Positions 37,465-48,600 of a DNA stretch of 64,000 nt are shown here, piece after piece; the stretch's first letter is position 1, and each line of letters opens with the position of its first letter. The position numbers and the translations under genes were made by a program. The DNA lies in contig NC_059368.1 in NCBI RefSeq assembly GCF_019703515.2, forward strand, positions 35,428,735 to 35,492,734, given 5' to 3'. This DNA comes from Myxocyprinus asiaticus (Eukaryota > Chordata > Actinopteri > Cypriniformes > Catostomidae). A model generated the notes under the pieces. That model saw nothing but the letters and a program-made list of their open reading frames with translations. It searched no databases and was not told the DNA's origin.

Positions 37465-37465
<1 letters not shown>
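36591..37465. other. Unassigned DNA
   Basis: No supported feature up to the (TA)n tract. Confidence 0.4.

Positions 37466-37469
<4 letters not shown>

Positions 37470-37528
<59 letters not shown>
37470..37528. repeat. (TA)n microsatellite
   Basis: About 58 bp of pure alternating TA. Confidence 0.95.
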
Positions 37529-37536
<8 letters not shown>

Positions 37537-38069
37537 TGCAGTTAAAAATTTGGGGTCACTTGACTAAAATGTTTCTCATCAAAAAACCGTTTTCTCTAAA
37601 GGTGCATGCTTAAATGTTTGAAATTAATTTTGTACACAAAAATATAATTGTGCCAACAAATAAATGTATTTCATTACAAAAAAAAATAAACATTATTTAA
37701 AAAAAAAGTTTTTGAAATGGTTGACTTGGACCGAATAATAAAGAAAAGCAGCCAATAAGTGCCCAGCATAGATTGGAACTCCTTCAATACTGTTTAAAAA
37801 GCATCCCAGAGTGATACCTCAAGAAGTTGGTAGAGAAAATGTCAAGAGTACATTTCTGCAAATTCTAGGCAAAGGGTGGCTACATTGAAGATGCTAAAAT
37901 ACAACATAGTTTTGATTTATTTTGGATTTTTTTAGCCACAACATAATTTCCTGTTCCATTTCTGTTATTGCATAGATTTGATGACTTTAGTATTATTCTA
38001 AAAAAAAAAAAAAATTAAAACAATTAAAAATAGAATAAAGAATGAGTAAATTACCCCAAACTTTTGAAC

Positions 38070-38071
<2 letters not shown>

Positions 38072-38161
<90 letters not shown>
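38072..38161. repeat. (TA)n microsatellite beside a Tc1 terminus
   Basis: About 90 bp of pure alternating TA. The Sleeping Beauty-like element starts exactly at its right edge. Confidence 0.95.
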
Positions 38162-38162
<1 letters not shown>

Positions 38163-38165
<3 letters not shown>

Positions 38166-38591
38166 CTGAAGTCAGAAGTTCACATACACTTAGGTTGAAG
38201 TCATTAAAACTTTTTTTAACCACTCCACAGATTTCATATTAGCAAACTATAGTTTTGGCAAGTCGTTTAGGACATCTACTTCGTGCATGACATGAGTAAT
38301 TTTTCCAACAATTGTTTACAGACAGATTGTTTCACTTTTAATCGACTATATCACAGTTCCAGTGGGTCAGAAGTGTACGTGCACTAAGTTAACTGTGCCT
38401 TTAAGCAGATTGGAAAATTCCAGAAAATGATGTCAAGCCTTTAGGCAATTACCCAATTAGCTTCTGATTGGCTAATTGGAGTCAATTGAAGGTGTACCTG
38501 TGGATGTAATTTAAGGCCTACCTTCAAATTTAGTGCCTCTTCGTTTGACATCATGGGAAAATCAAAAGAAATCAGCCAAGACCTCAAAAAA

Positions 38592-38633
<42 letters not shown>

Positions 38634-39618
38634 TACTGTGGACCTCCACAAGTTTAGTTTATCATTGGGAGCAATTTCCAAATGCTTGAAGGTACCATGT
38701 TCAACTGTTCAATAATAGTATGCAAGTATAAACACCATGGGACCACGCAGCCATCATACCGCTCAGGAAGGAGACACATTCTGTCTCCTAGAGATGAATG
38801 TAGTTTGGTGTGAAAAGTGCAAATCAATCCCAGAACAACAGCAAAGGACCTTGTGAAGATACTGGATGAAACAGGTAGACAAGTATCTATATCCACAGTA
38901 AAACGAGTCCTATATCGACATAACCTGAAAGGCTGCTCAGCAAGGAAGAAGCCACTGCTCCAAAACGGCCATAAAAAAGCCAGACTACAGTTTGCAAGTG
39001 CACATGGGTGCAAAGATCTTACTTTTTGGAGAAATGTCCTTTGGTCTGATGAAACAAAAATTTAATTGTTTGGCCATAATGACCATTATGTTTGGAGGAA
39101 AAAAGGGTGAGGCTTGCAAGCCGAAGAACACTATCCCAGTGGTGGCAGCATCATGTTTTGGGGGTGCTTTGCTGCAGGAGGGACTGATGCACTTCACAAA
39201 ATAGATGGCATCATGAGGAAGTAAAATTATTTGAATATATTGAAGCAACATCAAGACACTCGGTTACACCTGTTCTGTCTGGAGGAATGGGCCAAAATTC
39301 CAGCAATTTATTATGAGAAGCTTGTGGAAGGCTACCCAAAATGTTTGACCCAAGTTAAACAATTTAAAGGTAATGCTACCAAATACTAACAAAGTGTATG
39401 TAAACCTCTGACCCACTGGGAATGTGATGAAAGAAAGAAATAAAAGCTGAAATAAATCATTCTCTATACTATTATTCTGACATTTCACATTCTTAAAATA
39501 AAGTAGTGATCCTAACTGACTTAAGACAGGGAAAGTTTTCTACGATTATATGTCAGGAATTGTGATAAACTGAGTTTAAATGTATTTGGCTAAGATGTTT
39601 GTAAACTTCTGACTTTAT
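38163..39618 (+). mobile_element. Sleeping Beauty-subfamily Tc1 transposon, inactive
   Basis: The left end cagctgaagtcagaagttca and the inner repeat gtgggtcagaagtgtacgtg (38358) form the IR/DR structure of the salmonid-type Tc1 group. The right side has the inner repeat gtgtatgtaaacctctgacc (39391) and the outer end tgtaaacttctgactttata. TA precedes the left end. The element is inserted at the edge of a (TA)n tract. An (AAAT)n tract at 38592-38636 interrupts the leader. Confidence 0.9.
38817..39230 (+). pseudogene. Sleeping Beauty-like transposase remnant
   Basis: An 82-residue frame covers TTAKDLVKILDETGRQVS, LYRHNLKGCSARKKPLL and NVLWSDETKI (first catalytic Asp), then stops at a TAA. A second frame continues with fragments such as PKNTIPVVAASCFGGA. 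The paired-box start and the C-terminal catalytic part (second Asp and Glu) are not recoverable. Clearly dead. Confidence 0.85.
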
Positions 39619-39619
39619 A

Positions 39620-40530
39620 TATACTGGGGGCCAAAAGTTTGGAATAATGTACAGATTTTGCTCTTATGGAAAGAAATGGGTACTTTTATTCACTAAAGTG
39701 GCATTTAGCTGATCACAATGTATAGTCGGGACATTAATAATGTGAAAAAATGCTATTACAATAAAAAATAAAAAAATTCTGAAGCTCTTAAACTACTTCA
39801 AAGAGTTCTCATCAAAAAAAATCCTCCACGTGCAGCAATGACAGCTTTGCAGATCCTTGGCATTCTAGCTGTCAGTTTGTCCAGATACTCGGGTGACATT
39901 TCACCCCACGCTTCCTGTAGCACTTGCCATAGATGTGGCTGTCTTGTCTGGCACTTCTCACGCACCTTACAATCTAGCTGATCCCACAAAAGCTCAATGG
40001 GGTTAAGATCCATAACACTTTTCCAATGTCTGTTTCTTTGCCCACTCTAACCTTTTCTTTTTGTTTTTCTGTTTCAAAAGTGGCTTTTTCTTTGCAATTC
40101 TTCCCATATGGCCTGCACCCCAGAGTCTTCTCTTTACTGTTGTACATGAAACTGGTGTTGAGTGGGTAGAATTCAATGAAGCTGACGACATGTGAGGCAC
40201 CTATTTCTCAAAATAAATGCTCTGATGTACTTACCCTCTTGTTTAGTTGTATATCTGGGCCTTCCACATTTTATTTCTGTCCTTGTTAGAGCCAGAAGAC
40301 CTCTTTGAAGACCGTAGTGTACACCTTTGTATGAAATCTTCAGTTTTTTGGCAATTTCAAGCATTGCATAGCCTTCATTCCTCAAAACAATGACTGACTG
40401 ATGAGTTTCTAGAGAAAGCGGTTTCTTTTTTTGCCATTTTTGACCTAATATTGACCTTAAGACATGCCAGTCTATTGCATACTGTGGCAACTCAAAAACA
40501 AACACAAAGAGAATGTTAAGCCTCATTTAC
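39620..40530 (-). mobile_element. Tc1-like internal-deletion derivative
   Basis: The minus strand carries the transposase N-terminal HTH region, then a short middle, then directly the extreme C-terminus. The outer left boundary is 'actgggggccaaaagtttgg', a Tc1-family terminus. The right boundary is not clear and may reach about 40775. Confidence 0.7.
39798..40480 (-). pseudogene. Tc1-like transposase lacking its catalytic core
   Basis: Three frames in order: SLETHQSVIVLRNEGYAM with EIAKKLKISYKGVHYGLQ (HTH half, 40173-40480), TPVSCTTVKRRLWGAG and KKKRLEWAKK (40003-40200), then DLNPIELLWDQLD with the catalytic Glu and KAVIAARGGFF (39798-40013). The about 120 residues that hold both catalytic Asp motifs are deleted between the last two pieces. 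A frameshift separates the first two. Confidence 0.85.
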
Positions 40531-40801
40531 AAATGGTTATAACGTAAAATGAGGAAGAACTATACTTAAAATCTTTTTACAAAAGGTCAGATTTCCTTGC
40601 TTCCATTGAAGCACACAAGAAGCTCTTTGGAACATTCTCTATTCATGCTGGAATAACATAAATCGCAAGGTTTGTTCATGTCAGTTCAAGTGCATGCTGC
40701 CATTACAGCAAAAGGGGGATATACTGTACCAAGTACAAACAAATTCTCAAATTCATGTTAATTTTTCAATTTAACATTTTACTTAAATTATGTTCATAAT
40801 A

Positions 40802-41675
40802 TACACTGATCAGCCACAACATTAAAACCACCTGCCTAGTATTGTGTAGGTCCCCCTCGTGCCGCCAAAACAGTGCCAACCAGCATTTTAGTATAGCATT
40901 CTGAGATGCTATTCTTCTCACCACAATTGTACAGAGCGGTTATCTGAGTTACCATAGACTTTGTCAGCTCGAACCAGTCTGGCCATTCTCTGCTGACCTC
41001 TCTCATCAACAAGGAATTTCCATCCATAGAACTGCCGCTCACTGGATTTTTTGTTTGTTTTGTTTTTAGCACCATTTTGAGTAAACTCTATAGACTGTTG
41101 TGTGTGAAAATCCCAGGAGATCAGCAGTCACAGAAATACTCACACCAGCCCATCTGACACCAACAATCATGCCACGGTCCAAATCACTGAGATCACATTT
41201 GTTCCCCATTCTGATGGTTGATGTGAACATTAACTAAAGCTCCTGACCCATATCTGCATGATTTTATGCACTGCAATGGTGCCACACGATTGGCTGATTA
41301 GACAATCGCATGGATGATTTTTGGTGCCAGACGGACTGGTTTGAGTATATCTGTAATTGCTGATCTCCTGGGATTTTCACACACAACAGTCTCTAGAATT
41401 TGCTCAGAATGGTGCCAGAAACAAAAAACATCCAGTGAGTGGCAGTTCTGAGGATGGAAACGCCTTGTTGATGAGAGAGGTCAATAGAGAATGGCCAGAC
41501 TGGTTCGAACTGACAAAGTCTACGGTAACTCAGATAACCGCTCTGTACAATTGTGGTGAGAAGAATATAATCTGAGAATGCTGTTCTGAGATGCTGGTTG
41601 ACGCTGTTTTGGCGGCACAAGGGGGACCTACACAATATTAGGTAGGTGGTTTTAATGTTGTGGCTGATTGGTGTA
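40802..41675. repeat. Fold-back element made of two Tc1 N-terminal arms
   Basis: Arm 1 (40802-41167) starts tacactgatcagccacaaca. Arm 2 (41310-41675) is its inverted copy, ending gttgtggctgattggtgta. Both arms are about 366 bp. The spacer is 41168-41309. Each arm encodes, outward to inward, part of the Tc1 transposase DNA-binding half (NREWPDWFELTKSTVTQI in arm 2), matching 33110-33536. There is no catalytic half. Confidence 0.85.
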
Positions 41676-41769
41676 ATTTGTAATGATGAAAACAAAAAAG
41701 TGGACACGAATGTTTGAAACCCACTGATCAGTATGTCTTCTGAAAATATGTATGTTGTGAAATGCGCGT

Positions 41770-41771
<2 letters not shown>

Positions 41772-41804
<33 letters not shown>
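41772..41804. repeat. (CA)n microsatellite
   Basis: About 33 bp of pure CA, 17 bp from the 3' border of RAD51B exon 7 (minus strand), on its intron side. Confidence 0.95.
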
Positions 41805-41806
<2 letters not shown>

Positions 41807-41820
41807 GTACACAGTCTAAC

Positions 41821-42004
41821 GGGAATGCAGAACTCCTGTGCAAGGTACTTCAGCATTGCAGCCTACTGGCCCAGTAAGTTACTCCTGTGTGTTAGATTAC
41901 CAGGTAGCGATGTATCAAACTCCTTTCTCACAACAGAGGCTACAGAGGCCAAAATTAGGAGCCTCGCTCGACACGCATCGATGTCCTCCTCCAGATACTC
42001 TAGC
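41821..42004 (-). pseudogene. rad51b: RAD51B exon 7 with nonsense, Walker B and splice lesions
   Basis: 184 nt, the same as the human exon, encoding LLILASVASVVRKEFDTSL and LKYLAQEFCIP. The Walker B core is normally LVILDSVAS. Here the Asp codon is GCC (Ala) at 41947-41949. A TAG at 41863-41865 replaces the Glu that follows GQ. The donor is CCC|gttaga. At the expected 5' border the intron ends in AT instead of AG (42005-42006). Confidence 0.93.
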
Positions 42005-42629
42005 ATGATCGACATCAGAGCAGCAATAAAACACCCCATTAATGCGAGTTCACAGGCATTAGAGACTATCATGATCAAATTCCATGTTAATTAATTCAAT
42101 GAGATAGCAGCCAATCCTCTTTCAATTCAGCCAAGCAAGAACAAGATTGTAAGAAAGCAAATGATCACCTAAAAGCTCTGCAAATAAATTGCTAATTTAA
42201 TTTGTGAATTGAGCCAGAGTGCATTTTGTGAATTAAAGGTGAAGTGGGTAATTTCTGCACCACAAGCGCCACCAAACGGAATTGCATAAATAAACATTGT
42301 TGTCAAACAGCTTTTCAAATACACCCCATACACTGTAATCAATCTTACATAGAGTTGCGCCCCCAAATCACAGCATTGGTTGAGTCAATGTTGTTATGTC
42401 GAGCTGGACAGGTCACTCAAAACAAACATAGGAATTTTTCTAGCGTCACAGATATACAGTGTTTAGAGGTTTCAAGAAAATTAACCTATGAATTGCTTAT
42501 TCAAATTTGTCTCTTGATATTAAGCTGCGAGAAAGTAATTTATACCAAAAAAGTAATGCACATCATATTTAAAAATGAATTGTATTGAACACTAAATTAA
42601 AAATGATTGGCCAGTGTGTTAGTGCCAAC
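42005..42629. other. RAD51B intron 6 with repeat fragment
   Basis: Intron between exons 6 and 7, about 0.6 kb. It contains a cyprinid repeat (gtgaagtgggtaatttctgc at 42240). Confidence 0.6.
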
Positions 42630-42749
42630 CTATTCAGGACATCCTGACAGGTCAATTCCCTGAAGAGATGAATTCGAGATGCTATCTCCAGCACACGCTC
42701 CTTCACCGAGAGGAATTCTGGGAATCAGGTCTGTGCCATTTCTATCAAC
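42630..42749 (-). pseudogene. rad51b: RAD51B exon 6 with in-frame TGA
   Basis: 120 nt, equal to human exon 6, with borders ctag|G and AG|gttggc. It encodes FPEFLSVKERVLEIASRIHL and FRELTCQDVLNR. The Arg codon of the conserved SRFPE is TGA at 42725-42727, consistent with a CGA-to-TGA transition. Phases on both sides match exons 5 and 7. Confidence 0.93.
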
Positions 42750-43115
42750 CTAGATAGACAAAGAAAAAGATTTTGATTTATCCCAAAGATTCAAATATTC
42801 TGAATCCTTTCACCAAAAAGATCCCTTAATGACTCTGTCAGTGAGTGTCTAATTTGTGTTATGAGCAATTGAATCATTCACTCAACAGATTCATTCAAAA
42901 ACACTGAGATGTTCATGACCGAAAAAGACTTAATATCCTATATTGTAATTTCAATGTTTACAGATCGACTAAGGGACTCTTGACTTTCAAGCTTTAGAAG
43001 AAAAGGTCATGTCTAACTACCTCGTTCAGTAAAGTAATGATATGCTCATTAACAGGCCAAGCTATAATGCTATTTGCTCATGATATAGTCATTCTTTGAA
43101 AGCAGGAAAAGAAGA
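42750..43115. other. RAD51B intron 5, part
   Basis: Non-coding sequence between exon 6 and DIRS copy B. Nothing else is recognised. Confidence 0.6.
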
Positions 43116-43263
43116 GTTCCCTATCTGTCACTCACTCGACGTTGGTGTCGATGTAGTGACACTAGGGGTCACTCTTGGGAGCCCGAGACACCTCTGGTCT
43201 TTGATAAAAGGCCAATGAAAATTGGCCAGTGGTATTTGCATGCCACTCCCCCAAACATACGGG

Positions 43264-43270
43264 TATAAAA
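43264..43270 (+). promoter_or_regulatory. TATA box of the DIRS copy B promoter
   Basis: TATAAAA in cgggtataaaaggagctgg, about 280 bp upstream of the ORF1 ATG at 43549, in the left terminal repeat. Confidence 0.6.
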
Positions 43271-43548
43271 GGAGCTGGTATGCAACCACTCATTCAGATT
43301 TTCTCTTCGGAGCCGAACGGTCATGCTCGCTGAGCTGAATACTACTGTTCATTCACCTGCTGGATCTGATGGTGCATTTCAGCGGCTTCTCCCTCCTCTG
43401 CACTGGTGCACTGCAGAGAACGCCCCTGGGCGCTTCGGCACTAGAGAGTATATTTTCTGAAAGAGCATTTTTCCCCTCTAAAAGAGTATATATTTCTCTA
43501 AAAGAGCGCACACACGGAACGTCTTTTTAAAGATGCGTCTTTTTAAAG

Positions 43549-44299
43549 ATGCTTTTCCGATTGTGTGTTATTCCTGGTTGTGCTCGTTATCTCTCGCCTT
43601 CTAACGGTCACGATCACTGTCTTTCGTGTCTGGGCACTGCTCACGCGGAGACAGCGTTCGTGGATGGTCACGTTCTCATTGCGAGAATATGTCCATGGCA
43701 ACGTTGCGGTCACGGCTCGCCTTCGTAAGAAAGCGAGCCACCCCAGAGGCTCCCGCCTCGGTCCTTTTACCCACGGGTTTGAGGCCAGGGCGGCTAGCAC
43801 TGGGGGCGATTTGGGGACCCCAATGGGACCGCCTCCGCCGGGTATCCCCCCGCGGACCTCCCATTCCCCAGCACGCTTGTCTGCCCCGATCGGGCTTCCG
43901 GGTGAGTCCGCCGGCTCGTCTCACGGCGAGTTCGACCTCTTATTTGGAGCCCGCGAAAGTGATGAGCTCTCGAGCGCAGCATCGGAGAGTGGGCTCGTCC
44001 AGTCGGAAGCCTCAGCTGGGCTCCTCCCTTCGGGGTCGATCGCCCAGTCACAGGCTGACGCGGAGATGACGACATGCTTTCCTGGACAGCCGCGAGCGTC
44101 GGTTAGAGTGGATTTCACCGCTCTTCCCTGAACCCTCACGGCTCTGTGGTTCCTGGGCTCGCGGCGCCGCTCAAAGCCACGCCCCGCCCCGTTCCTTTCT
44201 TCCCGGAAGTGCATGAAGAGCTGACAAGGTCACGGGAGGCACCTTTTACTGCCCGGTCCCGATCTTTTCAGCTTCCCCGCTCTCACTACCCTCGATGGT
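43549..44299 (+). pseudogene. DIRS ORF1 N-terminal fragment, copy B
   Basis: Starts MLFRLCVIPGCARYLS, then loses frame by a one-base deletion at about 43660 (ggatggtcacgtt here, ggatggttcatgtt in copy D). Downstream frames keep ORF1 features such as FPEVHEELTRSREAPFTARS (44146-44463). The homology ends at LDGGVA, where RNase H sequence begins. Confidence 0.8.
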
Positions 44300-45100
44300 G
44301 GGGTGGCCAAGGGTCACGACAGATGCCTCCAAAATGGGCTGGGGCGCTGTTGGCAACTGGCACGCAGCCGCCGGCCTCTAGACGGGTCCGCGGCTGCGTT
44401 GGCACATCAACTGCCTCGAGTTACTGGCAATTCTGCTCACCCTGTGGAGGTTCCAGCCGTTGATCCAAGGCAAGCACGTGCTAGTTCGGACAGACAGCAC
44501 AGCAGCGGTAGCATATGTCAACCGCCAAGGCGGTCTGCGCTCCCGCTGTATGTCATAACTCGCCCGCCATCTCCTCCAACGGAGTTAGCAGCACCAAGTC
44601 GCTGCAAGCCACTCACATCCCGGGCAACCTCAACACTTCGGCGGACGCGCCGTAACAACAGGTTACCCTCAAGGGAGAGTGGAGACTCCACCTTCAGGTG
44701 GTCCAGCTGATTTGGAGTTGATTCGGTCAGGCACAGGTGCACCTGTTCGCCTCCCAAGAATCCTCCCACTGCCCGCTCTGGTACGCCCTCACCGAGGCCT
44801 TCCTCAGCATAGACGCGCTGGCACACAGCTGGTCCCCTGGCATTCGCAAATATGCATTTTCCCCCAGTGAGCCTGCTCGCACAGACCCTGTGCAAGGTTA
44901 GGGAGGATGAGGAGAAGGTCGTCCTGGCAAGCACCCTAGTGGCCCACCCAGACGTGGTGCTCGGACCTCACGCTCCTCGTGACAGCTCCCCCCTGGCAAA
45001 TTCCCCTGAGGAAGGCCCTTCTTTCTCAGGGAAGGGGCACCATCCGGCACCCGCGCCCAGACCTCTGGAATCTCCATGTCTGGCCCCTGGACGGGACGCG
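44300..45100 (+). pseudogene. DIRS RNase H and linker, copy B
   Basis: Contains the TDASKMGWGAV motif, then RWHINCLELLAILLT-like sequence and HVLVRTDSTAAVAYVNRQG in shifting frames, with stops. The linker follows: VHLFASQESSHCPLWYALTE and PVSLLAQTLCKVREDEE. These are conserved DIRS RNase H-recombinase junction sequences. Confidence 0.8.
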
Positions 45101-46111
45101 GAAGACCTAAGCTGTCTCCCACCTGCGGTGGTAGACACGTTCACTCAGGCTAGGGCTCCCTCTACGAGGCGCCTGTATGCCTTTAAGTGGCGTCTGTTCG
45201 CTAAGTGGTGTTCTTCCCTTCAGGAAGACCCCCAGAGGTGCGCAGTCAGATCAGTGCTTTCCTTCCTGCAAGAGAGGTTGGAAGGGAGGCTGTCCCCTTC
45301 CACCTTGAAGGTGTACATTGCTGCCATAGCAGCACACCACGACGCAGTCGACGGTAAGTCCTTAGGGAAGCATGATCTAATCATCAGGTTCCTAAGAGGC
45401 GCCAGGAGGCTGAATCCCTCCAGGCCGTGCCTTGTTCCCTCATCGGACCTCTGTAGTTTTTCAGGGTCTACAGAGAGCCCCCTTTGAGCTTGCAGTCAGC
45501 CGGGCTTAAGGCACTCTCCTTGAAGACTGCCCTCCTGACTGCGCTCATTTCCATCAAGAGGGTAGGTGACCTGCAAGCGTTCTCTGTCAGCGAAACGTGC
45601 CTGGAGTTCGGTCCGGGCTATTCTCACGTGATCCTGAGACCCCCGACCGGGCTATGTGCCCAAGGTTCCCACCACTCCTTTTAGGGACCAGGTGGTGAAC
45701 CTGCAAGCGCTGCCCCAGGAGGAGGCAGACCCAGCCCTGTCGTTGCTGTGTCCGGTGCTCGCTTTACGCATCTATTTGGATCGCACGCAGAGCTTTAGAA
45801 TCTCTGAGCAGCTCTTTGTCTGCTTTGGTGCACAGCAGAAAGGAAGCGCTGTCTCCAAGCAGAGGATCGCCCACTGGCTCATTGACACCATAACTATGGC
45901 ATGTCTCGCCCAAAACATGCCGCCCCCGGTAGGGCTACGAGCCCATTCTACCCATGGTGTAGCGGCTTCTTGGGCCCTGGCCAGAGGCGCCTCTCTAACA
46001 GACATTTGTAGAGCAGCGGGCTGGGCAACACCCAACACCTTTGCAAGGTTCTACAACCTCCGGGTGGAACCGGTTTCGTCCCAGGTAGTGGCACGCAACA
46101 CAAGCGGATAA
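45101..46111 (+). pseudogene. DIRS tyrosine recombinase, copy B
   Basis: Nearly full length but in three frames. N-terminal core-binding part: STRRLYAFKWRLFAKWCSS and LSPSTLKVYIAAIAAHH. First catalytic Arg region: LISIKRVGDLQAFSV. Catalytic C-terminal frame (45656-46111): KQRIAHWLID, RAHSTHGVAASWA, then TPNTFARFYNLRV with the Tyr. The conserved His-x-x-Arg box reads HSTH. The Arg codon is CAT at 45953-45955, so strand cleavage should be lost even apart from the frame breaks. Confidence 0.85.
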
Positions 46112-47066
46112 GCCCGGGATAGCCGGCCGGGTGTATCGCTTGCACATAGCGCCTTCCACCTCCTTTTGAGCTGAAGACGTGCGCTGTTAATTCCCAGTAG
46201 TGTTCACAAAAGTTGTTCCCTGGTTGACTTCCTCCAAGCCCTGTGGCAGTCGAATTTTCGGAGAGACTCGCTGCCGGCCCAGTACACGCGCTAACTAAGA
46301 GCCCGGTTCTGGGGTAGGTGCTCCGTATGTGGTGGTTCCCTGTAAGGCTAACCCCATGCGATCTATATCTTCCGCTAGTTCGTTTCCCTACTGGCAAACT
46401 GCGTCTTCCTTGGGCAGAGCCCCTCAGTCTCCATGTTGTAGTAACTCCTCCCCCATTGGGCAGGATCTACCTTGAAGGCTCTCCACATGGTTGGAAAGAC
46501 CATGTGATGTATTCTTCCACTTAAATATCCCCCCCACTCTTGGGGCGAGGTGTGGTCTCCGCGGTGTCCTCCCCTTGGGAGGGACACCCCCCGACTAGAC
46601 CTGGCGGTCCAGTCAGGCCCCTTCTTTTTTAGGGAGTGGAAAAAGAGAAGGGGAAAGAGGCCACGACTGCGTTAAGCCTGTCTCTATCTCTGGGTAGTCG
46701 ACTTGTCCCCAAAAAGGGCCATTCAACACTCATAACTGTGTTGGGGGAGGTTACGTGTCGACCTGGTGCGCTGGCTATGAGGCACACAGCAAGTCTGCCC
46801 ACCACACACCGCCAGTTCACGTAACACAGTTCAGCCTTGTGGCGTTTTGTATAGGGACCCCTAGTGTCACTACATCGACACCAACGTCGAGTGAGTGACA
46901 GATAGGGAACGTCATGGTTACTGGTGTAACCTCCGTTCCCTGATGGCCTTTTATCAAAGACCAGAGGTGTCTCGGGCTCCCAAGAGTGACCCCTAGTGTC
47001 ACTACATCGACACCAACGTCTCGTTCCCTCCATCAGGGAACGGAGGTTACACCAGTAACCATGACG
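46112..47066 (+). other. 3' non-coding and terminal hairpin region of DIRS copy B
   Basis: Corresponds to 20765-21828 of copy A. It contains copies of the left-terminal sequence in inverse (46851-46910) and the hairpin with caggttactggtgtaacc-like arms. It is presumed to include the internal complementary region used for DIRS replication. Confidence 0.6.
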
Positions 47067-47372
47067 CTTTGCAAGCGAGAGACTTGTGAACAAAGAGCTG
47101 TCAGAGCAGAATGATTCGTTCACTTAGAGTCAGTCACAAACAAAACACTACTAAAAGACAGGGGGAAACACAAAGAAAACACATGAGAGAGAGTAAGCAA
47201 GCTTGTTTTAACCCTCCTATAGGGTCTATCGGGTAAAGAATATGTTAAAAATACAGCATAGTTTTTGGAACTGGAACCAACATTGTGACTTTCTCAAGGC
47301 AATTAGAACAAACAAACCAAAAAACAACATTTATTATATTTTTGTATATAACTGTTTGAGAGAAATAACAGT
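47067..47372. other. RAD51B intron 5, part
   Basis: Short non-coding stretch between two elements. Confidence 0.5.
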
Positions 47373-48600
47373 TTAAAGCTACACTATGTAACTTTTGGCC
47401 CTCTAGCAGTTGAAGCATAGAACTGGAAGTTACATGCGGAGGAACATTGTTTTGGTAATTACGTGAGTTAGGCTTTGGCTCTGCTCTGCTGCTTGGATGA
47501 ATCTTGATGGTTTGAGGAGTACCGGTGTAACCATGGTTACATGTGATCAACTTATCAGAGCAAATGTCACTAATGACATCAAAACTCGCCCCCTCTCCTC
47601 AAAAAATTAAATAAATAAATAATGAAAGGAAGATAAAGACGGATATCTGAAAAATACTGTATGTCTTATGAGCAGGTAAGTGACACATCTTCCGCTGCTG
47701 TTTTGAATTATTGAAAACAATTGTTTCAAAATAAACAGTGTTACAAAAATTAGGCAATGCTGACATTAGACAACGATTACTAGTCATATCAGATAAAGTA
47801 AAACGGTGGAAACTATTATAACTTAGCTAGCAGGCAAATAGACTAAGGTAGTAACTGGTTTTGACATTGGCATTGTTACCAGCATAAAATTATTTTTTTT
47901 CCATTGTTCTTTCTTGAAAATGAAATCAAGCACTGCAGTACCACAATTCATAATAAAATGTCCCATTAGAGTGGTTAACGCTAGCTAATGAACTACCGCA
48001 CTAAGAAAGCCACCTGGCTAACTATCAGTCCAATAAAATATCTTACTTGTCGTCGCACAAGAAAAAGCCGTCTCTGGGTTGGTTTTAAATCCTTTCAGAT
48101 CTCAGCATTGTCACCTCCTCTGAAAAAGCCAAGCCAATGTTGTTTCCTGTTTTACTATTACAGGCTCTGTCGCTTTCACTTTTAGCTTGCAGACTCTTCA
48201 CGGTTCGAGAATTTTGGTATTTTGAAAATGGGTGATTCCCCAGAGGATTGCCTTTTTGAATGATCTATGGTCAATGTCGCTCATTTGTTGTGGCTACAAA
48301 CTTTCAGCTTCAAACTTCTACGACACCTATCACCACACACAAACACACACTGTAGTAGCTGGTCCTTCTTTTCTTTATTTTCGGACATGACGTAAACACG
48401 CACGGATGACTGACGGAAGTATGCAATTTCCTGCCAAATCTGTCCCGAAAGCTCTAAAATATAAATCATTATTATAGGCTTACCGTAGTGAATCGGGGTA
48501 AGGCAAATACATGGTTTGGGAGATGGAGTGTTGGTGTACTTGCTCATTAATGAATTTTCTTTCATTTCAAACAAAGAAATATTACATAGTGTAGCTTTAA
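47373..48600. repeat. Non-autonomous element with 'ttaaagctacactatgtaa' ends
   Basis: The left end ttaaagctacactatgtaac is repeated in inverse at the right end (attacatagtgtagctttaa). It is about 1.23 kb without a transposase. Another terminus of the same family is at 14544-14575. Confidence 0.7.

Larger units (their letters stand above)
43116..47066 (+). mobile_element. DIRS-type retrotransposon, copy B (about 3.95 kb, defective)
   Basis: Left terminus gttccctatctgtcactcac. The right side holds its inverse (gtgagtgacagatagggaac, 46891-46910), then a terminal hairpin (46910-46946 with 47030-47066). Plus-strand order is promoter, ORF1 fragment, RNase H, linker, tyrosine recombinase. ORF1 is joined to RNase H near 44300, so the ORF1 C-terminus and the whole reverse transcriptase are missing. 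It lies in RAD51B intron 5 in the opposite orientation to the gene. Confidence 0.9.

Noticed and set aside
37305..38242. Frames rich in Tyr-Ile repeats
   Set aside because: Products of (TA)n microsatellites, as also at 14568-15005.
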